Shown here one piece after another: positions 27,138 through 35,539 of a stretch of 64,000 nt of DNA. The stretch lies in assembly GCF_040545425.1 (NCBI RefSeq), contig NZ_JBEPLW010000006.1. One strand, written 5' to 3'. The first letter of the stretch is position 1; every line of letters starts with the position of its first letter. Under the pieces are notes generated by a model. The model was not told where the DNA came from. It made no database searches and saw only the letters and a list, made by a program, of their open reading frames with translations. The position numbers and the translations under genes were made by a program. The DNA comes from Bhargavaea ullalensis (GTDB lineage: Bacteria > Bacillota > Bacilli > Bacillales_A > Planococcaceae).

Positions 27138-27935
27138 ATGGCTTCCGGTAAAAAGAACGGCAACAGGTTTCGGCCTTTTATGATATTAATCGTCGTGCTC
27201 CTGCTGGCCGCGGCATATATGCAGCTGGGGTCGGAGGAACAGGACGGAGAGGGTCAGACGGGGTCCGGTACGCAGCCTGCGGAAGAACAGACTGCGGTTT
27301 CGGCGCCTGCCGGGGACCTCATCCCCGTTAAGCTCGTCAAGACAATCGACGGCGACACGATCAAGATCAAGTACGAAGGAAAAGAACAGAACGTCCGCTA
27401 TCTGCTCATCGACACGCCGGAAACGAACCATCCTAGACTCGGCAAGCAGCCGTTTGGCGAGCAGGCAAAAGAGCGGAACCGGGAACTCCTCGCAAAAGGC
27501 GAAGTGTCGATCGAGTTCGACGTCGGAAACCGGAAAGACAAGTATGACCGGCTCCTGGCCTATGTCTATGTGGACGGGGAAAGTGTGGAGGAAAAACTCC
27601 TCGAAGAAGGGCTGGCGCGCGTCGCCTATGTGTATCCGCCGAACACCCGCCACCTCGACCGTTTTGAAAAAGCGGAAAAAAGGGCAAAGGATAAAGGGAT
27701 CGGCATTTGGTCAATCGAAGATTATGCTACAGACCGGGGCTTTGACAAAGAAAAGGCCGAAGAAGTTGAAGAAGCGCCTGGCTCCGAGCCGGCTTCCGAC
27801 AAGAATACGGGCAACCGGTTCGAGAATTGCACGGAACTGCGGAAAGTGTATCCGGACGGGGTCAAGCGGGGACACCCTGCCTACGAACCAAGAATGGACG
27901 GCGACAAAGACGGAGTGGCGTGTGAGCCGGCGTAA
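27138..27935 (+). CDS. Secreted thermonuclease with Excalibur domain
   Basis: A 265-residue extracellular nuclease of the staphylococcal-nuclease type. It has an N-terminal signal or anchor (FRPFMILIVVLLLAAAYMQL), then a Gly/Glu/Gln linker. The SNase domain spans residues 54-195, with VKTIDGDTIKIKYEGKEQNVRYLLIDTPETNHP, the catalytic Glu/Arg stretch and YDRLLAYVYVDGESVEEKLLEEGLARVAY. The C-terminal Excalibur calcium-binding domain (GNRFENCTELRKVYPDGVKRGHPAYE, DGDKDGVAC) has the two cysteines and the DxDxDGxxCE loop. ATG 27138 follows AAAGGGAGGGGGATTTA. It probably degrades extracellular DNA/RNA at the cell surface. Confidence 0.9.
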   Translation: MASGKKNGNRFRPFMILIVVLLLAAAYMQLGSEEQDGEGQTGSGTQPAEEQTAVSAPAGDLIPVKLVKTIDGDTIKIKYEGKEQNVRYLLIDTPETNHPRLGKQPFGEQAKERNRELLAKGEVSIEFDVGNRKDKYDRLLAYVYVDGESVEEKLLEEGLARVAYVYPPNTRHLDRFEKAEKRAKDKGIGIWSIEDYATDRGFDKEKAEEVEEAPGSEPASDKNTGNRFENCTELRKVYPDGVKRGHPAYEPRMDGDKDGVACEPA

Positions 27936-27951
27936 GGAGGAAGATGAGGAG

Positions 27952-28890
27952 ATGGACTTAAAAAGCAGATGGAAGGGCCGCGTTGACTCTGCAACGGACC
28001 GTGCCTTTTTCAGGTACCACCAGATTGTGGAGGAAAAGCAGGAAGAGGGGTCGGCGATTTCGCTTGTCGGCTTCTGCTGTGATGAAGGGGTCCGGCGTAA
28101 TCAGGGCCGCCCCGGCGCTGCGGAAGCGCCGGACGCACTCCGGGATGCGCTCGCCAGCCTGCCGTGGCATGGAGGAGACTGCACGCTCGCCGACTATGGA
28201 AACGTGACCTGCGAGGAAGGGATGCTGGAGGAGGCGCAGGATGCCCTGGCGGAACAGGTGGCCGAAGCCTATGCCGCCGGTTCCAAGGCCATCATTCTCG
28301 GAGGCGGCCATGAAACCCTTTACGGGCATTACCTCGGCGCCAGGCTCCATCTCGGACCTGAGGCGAAGCTCGGCATCATCAACATCGATGCACACTTCGA
28401 TCTGCGTCCGTACGACGGCGAAACTTCCTCGGGTACGATGTTCAGGCAGATTCTCGACGAAGATCAGAAGGCGGGCTATTTTGTTCTGGGCATCCAGCGG
28501 TTCGGCAACACTGAATCCCTGTTTGAGGCAGCCAGCAAATTCGACGTCGAATACATGCCCGAAGAAATCGTCAGGACGTCGGATCCGGCCTCGATTGCCC
28601 GGAGGCTGCATTCGTTCATCGACCGGCATGATGCTGTCATCGTGACGCTTTGCATGGACGTGCTGGACGCGGCCGCCGCACCGGGCGTGAGTGCGCCGAC
28701 GCCGTTCGGTCTGGATCCCGTTACTGTGAGGTCGATCATCCGCGCCGCCTGCAGCCGTCCCGATGTCCTCTCCTTTGACATCTCGGAAGTGAACCCGGGA
28801 CTCGATGAGGGCGGGCGGACCGTCCGTCTCGGTGCGTCGCTGGCGAATGAAGCGATTCTTGCCATGCTCGGCAAGTCACCCGAGTCCTGA
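27952..28890 (+). CDS. hutG: Formimidoylglutamase-type ureohydrolase
   Basis: A 312-residue arginase/agmatinase-fold hydrolase. Manganese motifs: GGGHETLYGHYLG, INIDAHFDLRPYDGETSSGTMFRQIL and the third motif TLCMDVLDAAAAPGVSAPTPFGLDP. These match HutG (formiminoglutamate to glutamate and formamide) better than arginase. No other histidine-utilisation gene is nearby, so the substrate assignment is inference. The start ATG 27952 has AAGGAGG overlapping the nuclease stop. A strong terminator follows, then array B. Confidence 0.85.
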   Translation: MDLKSRWKGRVDSATDRAFFRYHQIVEEKQEEGSAISLVGFCCDEGVRRNQGRPGAAEAPDALRDALASLPWHGGDCTLADYGNVTCEEGMLEEAQDALAEQVAEAYAAGSKAIILGGGHETLYGHYLGARLHLGPEAKLGIINIDAHFDLRPYDGETSSGTMFRQILDEDQKAGYFVLGIQRFGNTESLFEAASKFDVEYMPEEIVRTSDPASIARRLHSFIDRHDAVIVTLCMDVLDAAAAPGVSAPTPFGLDPVTVRSIIRAACSRPDVLSFDISEVNPGLDEGGRTVRLGASLANEAILAMLGKSPES

Positions 28891-28907
28891 TATCCATTTC
28901 GACAGAA

Positions 28908-28955
28908 GAAAAGGCTTGTCCGGGAAGCAGCCGCGCTTCCCGGACAAGCCTTTTT
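28908..28955 (+). terminator. Terminator after hutG
   Basis: Long stem AAAAGGCTTGTCCGGGAAGC / GCTTCCCGGACAAGCCTTTTT with a short loop, 25 bp before array B. Confidence 0.9.
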
Positions 28956-28980
28956 CTGCAGTGCAACGGTGAAATCAAAC

Positions 28981-29280
28981 CGTCCGCTCTAAGTGCGATT
29001 TTCTTGCTCTAAGTGCGAACCGTCCGCTCTAAGTGCGACTTTCTTACGCTAAGTGCGAACCGGTTGCTCTAAGTGCGAACCGGTTGCTCTAAGTGCGATT
29101 TTCTTGCTCTAAGTGCGAACCGGTCGCTCTAAGTGCGATTTTCTTGCTCTAAGTGCGAACCGTCCGCTCTAAGTGCGACTTTCTTGCTCTAAGTGCGAAC
29201 CGTCCGCTCTAAGTGCGACTTTCTCGTTCTAAGCGCGAACCGTCCGCTCAAAGTGCGATTCTCCTGCTCTAAGTGCGAAC
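28981..29280 (+). repeat. Tandem array B: 15 units of 20 bp
   Basis: Fifteen units in exact 20-bp register. The core is GCTCTAAGTGCGA (13 bp, a few single changes) plus a 7-bp spacer. Spacers belong mainly to two classes, ACCGTCC or ACCGGTT and TTTTCTT or CTTTCTT, which alternate along most of the array to give a 40-bp super-period. The core contains stops on both strands, and the 20-bp step moves them through all frames, so no protein can be encoded. The array lies between the convergent hutG and bpsB genes, starting 25 bp after the hutG terminator. No CRISPR-like spacers. Confidence 0.95.
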
Positions 29281-29314
29281 TTCTCGCGTTAATGGCATAG
29301 TTCTTGGTGGAGCA

Positions 29315-29863
29315 TCAACGGCGCCCGGTGCGGGCGGAGCCGAAGCGATCCGTGTAGTCGGTCGCCTTTCGCAGCGCCCGCTCCTCTGCGGGAATCCGGA
29401 CGGACAGCATCCATGCATTGAGTGCCGCGAACAGGATGGCGGTGAAGTAAGCCTGAAACAGGAGCGGCAGGACAAGCAGCTCCGTCGTGACGATCACATA
29501 GTTCGGATGGCGGAGCCACTTGTAGGGTCCGCGCCTGACGACATTGGCACCGGGCAGGATGATGATCTTCGTGTTCCAGAATTCGCCGAGCGATGACAGG
29601 CACCAGACCCGAAGCACCTGCATGGCGAGGAAAATGGCGAGAAGCGGGATCCAAAACGGGGAAAGCGGCCGGTGTGCCAGTAGCACTTCCCCCATCAGGC
29701 TGAAGAAAAAGGCGGCATGCATGGCGACCATATATGGATAATGGGACTTGCCGGCCTCAAACGCACCCTTTGCCAGGAGCCGCTGTTCATTGCGCCTGGC
29801 CACGCGGAGTTCGACAAGACGCTGAATGATGACGAGGAGGATCACAACCCAGAAAAGTGCCAT
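29315..29863 (-). CDS. bpsB: Alkylpyrone methyltransferase BpsB-like (ICMT family)
   Basis: A 182-residue integral membrane protein with about five hydrophobic segments and the isoprenylcysteine-methyltransferase-like C-terminal motif RRGPYKWLRHPNYVIVTTELLVLPLLF near residues 113-139. In B. subtilis the homologue (YpbQ) methylates alkylpyrones made by BpsA. ATG 29863 is 9 bases after GGAGGTG; an ATG at 29881 overlaps the bpsA stop region but lacks a ribosome site. It is coupled to bpsA. Confidence 0.88.
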   Translation of the reverse strand: MALFWVVILLVIIQRLVELRVARRNEQRLLAKGAFEAGKSHYPYMVAMHAAFFFSLMGEVLLAHRPLSPFWIPLLAIFLAMQVLRVWCLSSLGEFWNTKIIILPGANVVRRGPYKWLRHPNYVIVTTELLVLPLLFQAYFTAILFAALNAWMLSVRIPAEERALRKATDYTDRFGSARTGRR

Positions 29864-29871
29864 CGGTCCCT

Positions 29872-30951
29872 TCACCTCCATTGAAGCAGCAGGAGTTCTC
29901 CGGAAAAACCGGGGCCGAGCGCCGCCATCAAGCCTGATTCGCCCGCAGCCGGCTGCCTGAGCATGAATTGTTCAAGCACGAACAGCACGGTCGGGGAAGA
30001 CATGTTGCCGTATTGCCTTAGAATCTCGCGAGACACATCGGTCATTCCCCGGTCGAATCCGAGCGCCTCCTCATAGGCCGTCAGCACTTTTTTTCCGCCC
30101 GGATGCGCGACGAAATGGCGGATGTCCCGGGGGGAGATTCCATTCGTTTCGAGAAACTCATGGACGAACGGGCCGAGCCACTCCGAAATGATCGCCGGAA
30201 TGCTCTTGGAAAAGATGACGTGGAGTCCGGTGTCGTCGACATCCCAGCCCATGACGTCCTCAGAATCCGGCATGAGTTTTGAAACGGTGGAGCGGACATT
30301 CGGCAGCGTGGATGCAGAAGGGATGTCCGCACCGTCGCCCGTTACGAGCGCGCAGGCGACGCCGTCAGCGAACAGCGAGGCACCGACCAGGTTGCTCTTC
30401 GTATAATCCTCGCTCTGGAACGTCAGCGAACAGAGCTCGACGCAGAGAACGAGCACTTTGTGGCCGGGATGCGCCAGGCAATAGTCATGTGCCCGGCTGA
30501 TGCCCGAAGCACCGCCTGCGCAGCCGAGCCCCCAGATCGGAATCCGTTTGACGTCGTCCCGGAAAGGCAGCTTGTTCATGATCCGTGCCTCGATGCTCGG
30601 CGTGGCGATGCCGCTGCTTGAAACGTAGAAAATCGCGTCGATCTCCCGGAAGTCCACTTCGCGGCCGAGAAAGCGGTCGTTTTTCAGGCAGCCGGAAATC
30701 GCCTCTGCGCCGAGGCGGACGGCGTGTTCGATATATAGGTCATTTCGGACGCCGAACGGGTGATTCTCTTCGTACCACTCAAGCGGCATGGCCACATGGC
30801 GGGTTTCGATGTCGCCGTTGTCAAACACTCGGAGCAACCGCTCAATATCTTTGAACTTTTCCTTGAACAGCCTTCGGGTGAGCCCCGCGGCATCGTCCTG
30901 CCGGATTTCGTGTTCCGGCACGGTTGTGTATATCGATTGGATGACGGGCAT
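29872..30951 (-). CDS. bpsA: Type III polyketide synthase BpsA-like
   Basis: Chalcone-synthase-fold enzyme of 360 residues that condenses fatty acyl-CoA with malonyl units to alkylpyrones/resorcinols. The active-site Cys is in WGLGCAGGASGISRAHDYC (near residues 140-158); the His and Asn of the triad lie in IRHFVAHPGGKKVL and the later YGNMSSPTVLFVLEQ. ATG 30951 follows GAAGGAGGAACCGAA; the open frame extends upstream but without a better start. The bpsA-bpsB order matches B. subtilis. Confidence 0.92.
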   Translation of the reverse strand: MPVIQSIYTTVPEHEIRQDDAAGLTRRLFKEKFKDIERLLRVFDNGDIETRHVAMPLEWYEENHPFGVRNDLYIEHAVRLGAEAISGCLKNDRFLGREVDFREIDAIFYVSSSGIATPSIEARIMNKLPFRDDVKRIPIWGLGCAGGASGISRAHDYCLAHPGHKVLVLCVELCSLTFQSEDYTKSNLVGASLFADGVACALVTGDGADIPSASTLPNVRSTVSKLMPDSEDVMGWDVDDTGLHVIFSKSIPAIISEWLGPFVHEFLETNGISPRDIRHFVAHPGGKKVLTAYEEALGFDRGMTDVSREILRQYGNMSSPTVLFVLEQFMLRQPAAGESGLMAALGPGFSGELLLLQWR

Positions 30952-31046
30952 TTCGGTTCCTCCTTCGGTTTCTGGTCCTTTCTTACTGAATACCCCTGCA
31001 GGGACAGGATATGCCGACCGCCCCAAAGTTAGAAAGACCCGGTTCT

Positions 31047-31634
31047 TTAAGCGATGACCGCCGGTTCGCCGAATTCCTTTTTCTTTTCAAAGACGATCAG
31101 GAAAGGCGGGTGTCCATGCTGGTTGAGGAGCTCATACCTGGCGACATGGACTTCGCTTTCATGGAGGCTGCCGGCGTATTTGAGCAGAGCATCACGCTCT
31201 TCGGCCCCGCCCTCGTGGCCGTCATACACGCACACGGTGATCAGTCCTTGTTTCTTGAGGAGTCCGAGGATCGAGTGGATCGCCCGGACGGTCGTCTCCG
31301 GCCGCGTAATGACAGTCCGGTCTCCGGTGTTTGGCAGGAAACCAAGATTGAACATGGCGCCGCCGACCGGCCGATCCGCATATTTGGCCGCTTCCGAGTG
31401 ACTGTCGAGAATGAGCTCCACGCGTGCGGACATCCCGCCGAGCCTCGCAGCCGTCGAATCGAGGGCTTCCTGCTGGATGTCGAATGCCAAAACCGTTCCT
31501 GCTTCTCCGACAAGTTGGGCCAGAAACAGGGTGTCGTGGCCGTTTCCCGCGGTTCCGTCGATGACCGTTTCTCCCGGCTTTACCGTCTTTTCCATCCAGC
31601 GCCTCGCCTGTGCGAGCGATCTTCCAAGTTCCAT
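31047..31634 (-). CDS. ytqB: YtqB-type class I SAM methyltransferase
   Basis: A 195-residue methyltransferase with the MraW-like glycine-rich loop DGTAGNGHDTLFLAQLVGE (motif I, near 25-43), acidic motif II LAFDIQQEALD, FNLGFLPNTGD and the C-terminal GHPPFLIVFEKKKE typical of YtqB. B. subtilis YtqB binds SAM and is thought to modify RNA. The start at ATG 31634 is supported by GAGGAGTGGCTTTTA; upstream residues of the open frame cover the divergent promoter. Confidence 0.85.
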   Translation of the reverse strand: MELGRSLAQARRWMEKTVKPGETVIDGTAGNGHDTLFLAQLVGEAGTVLAFDIQQEALDSTAARLGGMSARVELILDSHSEAAKYADRPVGGAMFNLGFLPNTGDRTVITRPETTVRAIHSILGLLKKQGLITVCVYDGHEGGAEERDALLKYAGSLHESEVHVARYELLNQHGHPPFLIVFEKKKEFGEPAVIA

Positions 31635-31738
31635 TAAAAGCCACTCCTCTTGCTTTGAAATCAGTTCCCATGTTACCATCCGGCACGGCCGGGCACCATC
31701 CGCCGGCGATTGCAATGTTCGGACAATGGCCGGCCATA

Positions 31739-31767
31739 TTGAAATGCGTTCTTTCGGGGAATACAAT
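31739..31767 (+). promoter_or_regulatory. Promoter for the MFS gene yttB
   Basis: TTGAAA (31739-31744), 17 bp, TACAAT (31762-31767); start near 31774, 30 bases before the gene. Confidence 0.65.
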
Positions 31768-31802
31768 CATGGAAGTGATTTTAAATCAGGGAGGTGACGG
31801 CC

Positions 31803-32990
31803 GTGCCGAAAAGTGTGTGGCTTCTGGTCATCGGAATGTTCGTCAACACGGTCGGAAACTCGTTCATCTGGCCTCTGAACACCATTTACATGCATGATCA
31901 TCTCGACAAATCGCTGTCTGTCGCGGGGCTGGTCCTCATGGCCAACTCGGCAGCCGGGATTGTCGGCAATATGCTCGGCGGGTTCCTGTTCGACCGGATC
32001 GGCGGTTACCGTTCGGTCATCACGGGAATCGTGCTGTCGCTCATTGCGTTGGTCGGACTCGTATTTTGGCACGGCTGGCCACAGTACGTCTGGCTGCTGG
32101 CATTTCTCGGCTTCGGCGGGGGGATCGTCTTTCCGAGCATGTATGCGATGGTCGGGACCCTTTGGCCGGAGGGCGGCCGGAAGGCGTTCAACGCCATCTA
32201 TCTGGCAAACAATGCGGGTGTCGCCATCGGGCCGGCCCTCGCGGGGATCGTGGCCTCATACAAAATCGATTACATTTTTCATGCGAACACAATCATGTAT
32301 GTCCTCTTCCTGCTGATCGCGGTCTTCTTCTACCGGGGCTTCAAGATCGACCCGGCGACGCACACTTCGGTCATCAAGGAACAGAAGACCATCCGGCAGA
32401 AAGCGCCTCTTTATTCGCTGGTCATCGTGCTGAGCGGATTTTTCCTGACATGGCTCGTTTATTCGCAATGGACGACGACCATCTCGACGCACGCCATCGA
32501 CCTTGGCGTGTCGCTCGCTCAGTACAGCCTGCTCTGGACGATCAACGGCGCGCTCATCGTGCTCGGCCAGCCGCTGATCAAGCCGATCATCAAGCGCATC
32601 GAAGACAAGCTGAAGATCCAGATGCTGATCGGAATCGTCATTTTCATCGTTTCGTTCGTCGTCGTCGGCTTTGCGGAGTCATTCGCGATGTTCGCCACGT
32701 CGATGGTCATCCTGACATTCGGTGAGATGTTCGTCTGGCCGGTGATCCCGACGATCGCCAACAACCTCGCCCCGAAAGGACGGGAAGGGTTTTACCAGGG
32801 GATCGTCAACAGCGTCTCGACTGCGGGCCGGATGGTCGGTCCGGTGCTCGGCGGCGTGCTCGTCGACCTGTACGGAACGCACATGATGCTGACCATCCTG
32901 ACGGCCGTCATGAGCCTGGCCATCCTGACCAGCCTCCTGTACGACCTGCCGATCAAGCGGCAGGCAGCCCGGGAGTCCGCTTCACAGTAA
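31803..32990 (+). CDS. yttB: MFS transporter, YttB-like
   Basis: A 395-residue major-facilitator protein with about 12 hydrophobic segments. The A-type loop motif after helix 2 is visible (GGFLFDRIGGYRSVITG), as are QPLIKPIIKRIEDKL in the middle and RMVGPVLGGVLVDLYG in helix 11. GTG at 31803 lies 8 bases after GGGAGG; an in-frame GTG at 31794 overlaps the ribosome site. The substrate is unknown; relatives are annotated as drug exporters without proof. It is a single-gene transcript, ending at a 12-bp terminator stem. Confidence 0.82.
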   Translation: MPKSVWLLVIGMFVNTVGNSFIWPLNTIYMHDHLDKSLSVAGLVLMANSAAGIVGNMLGGFLFDRIGGYRSVITGIVLSLIALVGLVFWHGWPQYVWLLAFLGFGGGIVFPSMYAMVGTLWPEGGRKAFNAIYLANNAGVAIGPALAGIVASYKIDYIFHANTIMYVLFLLIAVFFYRGFKIDPATHTSVIKEQKTIRQKAPLYSLVIVLSGFFLTWLVYSQWTTTISTHAIDLGVSLAQYSLLWTINGALIVLGQPLIKPIIKRIEDKLKIQMLIGIVIFIVSFVVVGFAESFAMFATSMVILTFGEMFVWPVIPTIANNLAPKGREGFYQGIVNSVSTAGRMVGPVLGGVLVDLYGTHMMLTILTAVMSLAILTSLLYDLPIKRQAARESASQ

Positions 32991-32997
32991 TCAGAAT

Positions 32998-33034
32998 GAG
33001 AGTCTCCGCTGTTGCTGCGGGGGCTCTCTTTTTG
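32998..33034 (+). terminator. Terminator after yttB
   Basis: A 12-bp stem GAGAGTCTCCGC / GCGGGGGCTCTC (two G-T pairs), loop TGTTGCT, T5 tail. Confidence 0.85.
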
Positions 33035-33075
33035 GTTTTGCGGGTGACTCTTTCTGGCCCGGAGCCGCGAGACCG

Positions 33076-33122
33076 TTGCAAGCGGCGGATTCTTCTGATT
33101 TAATTAAATGTAGGCGTTTGCA
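33076..33122 (+). promoter_or_regulatory. scoA promoter with overlapping cre-like site
   Basis: TTGCAA (33076-33081), 17 bp, TTTAAT (33099-33104). At 33108-33122, over the expected start, is ATGTAGGCGTTTGCA, a 14/15 match to the CcpA operator pattern WTGNAANCGNWNNCW. The arrangement fits glucose repression of acetoacetate metabolism. Confidence 0.6.
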
Positions 33123-33145
33123 CAATAGAAACGGAGGGGGATTCC

Positions 33146-33832
33146 ATGAAACCAATATATGATGCGGCCGCCGAGGCAGTGGCGGACATCCGCGACGGAG
33201 CGACCATCATGGTCGGCGGGTTCGGGCTCGTCGGCATTCCGGAACAGCTGATCCTTGCGCTTGTCGACAGCGGCGTCAAGGACTTGACCGTCATCTCGAA
33301 CAACTGCGGGGTGGACGACTGGGGCCTCGGCCTGCTCCTGAACAACAAGCAGATCAAAAAGATGATCGGCTCTTATGTAGGGGAGAACAAGGAATTCGAG
33401 CGTCAGGTCCTTTCGGGAGAAATTGAAGTCGAACTGACGCCGCAGGGCACGCTCGCCGAGAAGATCCGTGCAGGCGGTGCCGGCATTCCGGCTTTCTTCA
33501 CTCCTGCCGGCGTCGGAACACCGGTGGCGGAAGGAAAGGAAATCCGCTCGTTCAACGGCAAGGAATATGTGCTGGAAGAAGCGCTGACGGCGGACTTCTC
33601 ACTCGTCCGTGCGGCGAAGGCGGACAAGCTCGGCAACCTCATCTACAACAAGACCGCACAGAACTTCAATCCGATGATGGCGGCGGCCGGCAAAGTGACG
33701 ATTGCAGAAGCGGAAGAGATCGTGGAAACCGGTGATCTTGATCCGGCATGCATCCACACGCCGAGCATTTACGTGCAGCGGCTCATCCAGGCAAAGCAGG
33801 AAAAGCGGATCGAGCGGCTCACGACCCGGTGA
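33146..33832 (+). CDS. scoA: 3-oxoacid CoA-transferase subunit A
   Basis: A 228-residue alpha subunit of the family I CoA-transferase that moves CoA from succinyl-CoA (or acetyl-CoA) to acetoacetate. Family strings: MVGGFGLVGIPEQLI, SNNCGVDDWGLGLLL, GTLAEKIRAGGAGIPAFFTPAGVGT and YNKTAQNFNPMMA. ATG 33146 follows AACGGAGGGGGATTCC. It is followed 27 bp later by the beta subunit. Confidence 0.94.
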   Translation: MKPIYDAAAEAVADIRDGATIMVGGFGLVGIPEQLILALVDSGVKDLTVISNNCGVDDWGLGLLLNNKQIKKMIGSYVGENKEFERQVLSGEIEVELTPQGTLAEKIRAGGAGIPAFFTPAGVGTPVAEGKEIRSFNGKEYVLEEALTADFSLVRAAKADKLGNLIYNKTAQNFNPMMAAAGKVTIAEAEEIVETGDLDPACIHTPSIYVQRLIQAKQEKRIERLTTR

Positions 33833-33858
33833 AGATCGACGAAAGGAGAGAGTGGACG

Positions 33859-34515
33859 ATGGACAAAGCACAAGTAAGGGAACGGATTGCCCGGCGTGCC
33901 GAGCAGGAAATCCATGACGGGGACTATGTGAACCTCGGGATCGGCATGCCGACGCTCGTGGCCAATTATATTTCGGATGACAAAACCGTAATCCTGCAGT
34001 CGGAGAACGGCCTGCTTGGAATCGGGCCTTATCCGGCGAAAGACGAAGTCGACCCGGATCTGATCAACGCGGGCAAGGAAACCGTGACGGCGATCAAGGG
34101 AGCTGCCTATTTCAACAACGCGGAGTCATTTGCGATGATCCGAGGGGGGCACATCGACGTCGCCATACTCGGCGGCATGGAAGTGTCTGAAACCGGAGAT
34201 CTTGCGAACTGGATGATCCCGGGCAAGATGATCAAAGGAATGGGCGGCGCCATGGATCTGGTCCACGGTGCAAAGAAAATCATCGTCATCATGGACCACA
34301 CGGCCAAGGACGGCTCGCCGAAAATCCGGAAAGCGTGCTCGCTTCCGCTGACCGGCAAGGGTGTAGTCGACATGATCATCACCGAGCGGGCGATGATCGA
34401 AGTCACGCCGGACGGACTCAAGCTGAAGGAAGTGTTCGAAGGCTTCAACGTGGATGATGTCGTGAATGCCACCGAAGCGGAACTGGATACAAGCGACGTA
34501 AAAGAGAATGCGTGA
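33859..34515 (+). CDS. scoB: 3-oxoacid CoA-transferase subunit B
   Basis: A 218-residue beta subunit carrying the catalytic Glu in SENGLLGIGPYP (near residue 50) after YVNLGIGMPTLVANYI. Also GGHIDVAILGGMEVSETGDLANWMIPGKMIKGMGGAMDL, the strongly conserved family block. ATG 33859 follows GAAAGGAGAGAGTGGACG, so the longer frame that runs back into scoA is not used. A terminator lies 10 bp after the stop. Confidence 0.95.
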   Translation: MDKAQVRERIARRAEQEIHDGDYVNLGIGMPTLVANYISDDKTVILQSENGLLGIGPYPAKDEVDPDLINAGKETVTAIKGAAYFNNAESFAMIRGGHIDVAILGGMEVSETGDLANWMIPGKMIKGMGGAMDLVHGAKKIIVIMDHTAKDGSPKIRKACSLPLTGKGVVDMIITERAMIEVTPDGLKLKEVFEGFNVDDVVNATEAELDTSDVKENA

Positions 34516-34524
34516 TTCAAACGG

Positions 34525-34554
34525 GCCGGAAAAGGGGACTTTTCCGGCTTTTTT
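34525..34554 (+). terminator. Terminator after scoB
   Basis: Perfect 10-bp stem GCCGGAAAAG / CTTTTCCGGC with T6. Confidence 0.9.
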
Positions 34555-34591
34555 GACGAATCCGGATGAATCAGAAAGGGGAGTGGAGGGG

Positions 34592-35539
34592 ATGGCCGGG
34601 CACAAGTTGCTGGAAAAAATGCAGTCAGCGGTCGGACAGGTGCTGTTTGAAAAAGAGGAAGTGACCGAGCTTATGCTGACGGCGCTCATTGCGGGCGGCC
34701 ATGTGCTTCTGGAAGACGTGCCGGGAACGGGGAAAACCGTGCTGGCCAAGACGATGGCCTCTGTCATCGATGCTTCCTTCAGCCGGATTCAGTTTACGCC
34801 CGACGTGCTGCCGGGCGACGTGACGGGCATTCGGTTCTTCAACATGAAGACGCAGGAATTCGAATTCAGGAAAGGGCCCGTCATGACAAACATCCTGCTC
34901 GCGGATGAAATCAACCGGGCCACGCCGCGTACACAGTCCAGTTTGCTGGAGGCGATGGAGGAACACCAGGCGACAGTCGACGGGGAAACGCACCCGCTGC
35001 CCGAACCGTTTTTCGTCATCGCGACACAAAACCCGATCGAGTCGGCCCAGGGAACGTTCGATCTTCCTGAGGCTCAGATGGACCGGTTCCTCATGAAGAT
35101 CCAGCCGGGGTATCCGTCTGAAGGGGGAGAGCGGGCGATGCTCCGCTCATACATGCATGGACGGCCAGAAACGTCCGCCCCGTCCGCCGGCCTGGACGAC
35201 ATCCGGTCCATCCGCAAAGAAGCGCTGAAGGTCCGTGTGAATGAGGCGGTCGAGGAATACCTGATCCATCTGGTGAGGGAAACGAGGGACCATCCGGACG
35301 TCGAGACGGGGGCGAGCCCCCGCGGAACCATCGCCCTCATGCGGGCCGCACAAAGCAGGGCCCTTCTCCGGGGCAGGGACTTTGCCGTGCCCGAAGATGT
35401 CCGGGACCTGGCTGTGCCGGTTCTTGTCCACCGCCTTTCGCTGACGGTGGAGGCCTCGATGAGAAAAGCACCCGAAGAAGTGCTGGCATCGATTTTGGAC
35501 AGAATTCCCGTCCCTGTAGAGGATGTCGGAGGACGTTGA
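34592..35539 (+). CDS. MoxR-family AAA+ ATPase
   Basis: A 315-residue AAA+ protein. Walker A is LLEDVPGTGKTVLAKTMA (near residues 40-57), Walker B NILLADEINRATPRTQSSLLEAMEE, sensor 1 FFVIATQNPIES, then DRFLMK and the C-terminal helical lid with RGTIALMRAAQSRALL. It has the gene order MoxR - DUF58 - membrane protein seen widely (B. subtilis yeaC-yeaD-yebA). MoxR proteins act as chaperones for metal insertion or envelope-complex assembly; the client here is unknown. ATG 34592 follows GAAAGGGGAGTGGAGGG. Confidence 0.92.
   Translation: MAGHKLLEKMQSAVGQVLFEKEEVTELMLTALIAGGHVLLEDVPGTGKTVLAKTMASVIDASFSRIQFTPDVLPGDVTGIRFFNMKTQEFEFRKGPVMTNILLADEINRATPRTQSSLLEAMEEHQATVDGETHPLPEPFFVIATQNPIESAQGTFDLPEAQMDRFLMKIQPGYPSEGGERAMLRSYMHGRPETSAPSAGLDDIRSIRKEALKVRVNEAVEEYLIHLVRETRDHPDVETGASPRGTIALMRAAQSRALLRGRDFAVPEDVRDLAVPVLVHRLSLTVEASMRKAPEEVLASILDRIPVPVEDVGGR

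Noticed and set aside
27454..27951. Upstream extension of the hutG frame into the nuclease gene
   Set aside because: It is out-of-frame nuclease sequence; hutG has its own ribosome site and ATG at 27952.
28981..29280. Array B (and A, C, D) as CRISPR arrays
   Set aside because: Units are only 20-21 bp in total, spacers are 7-9 bp and recur in a few classes, and no cas genes are present.
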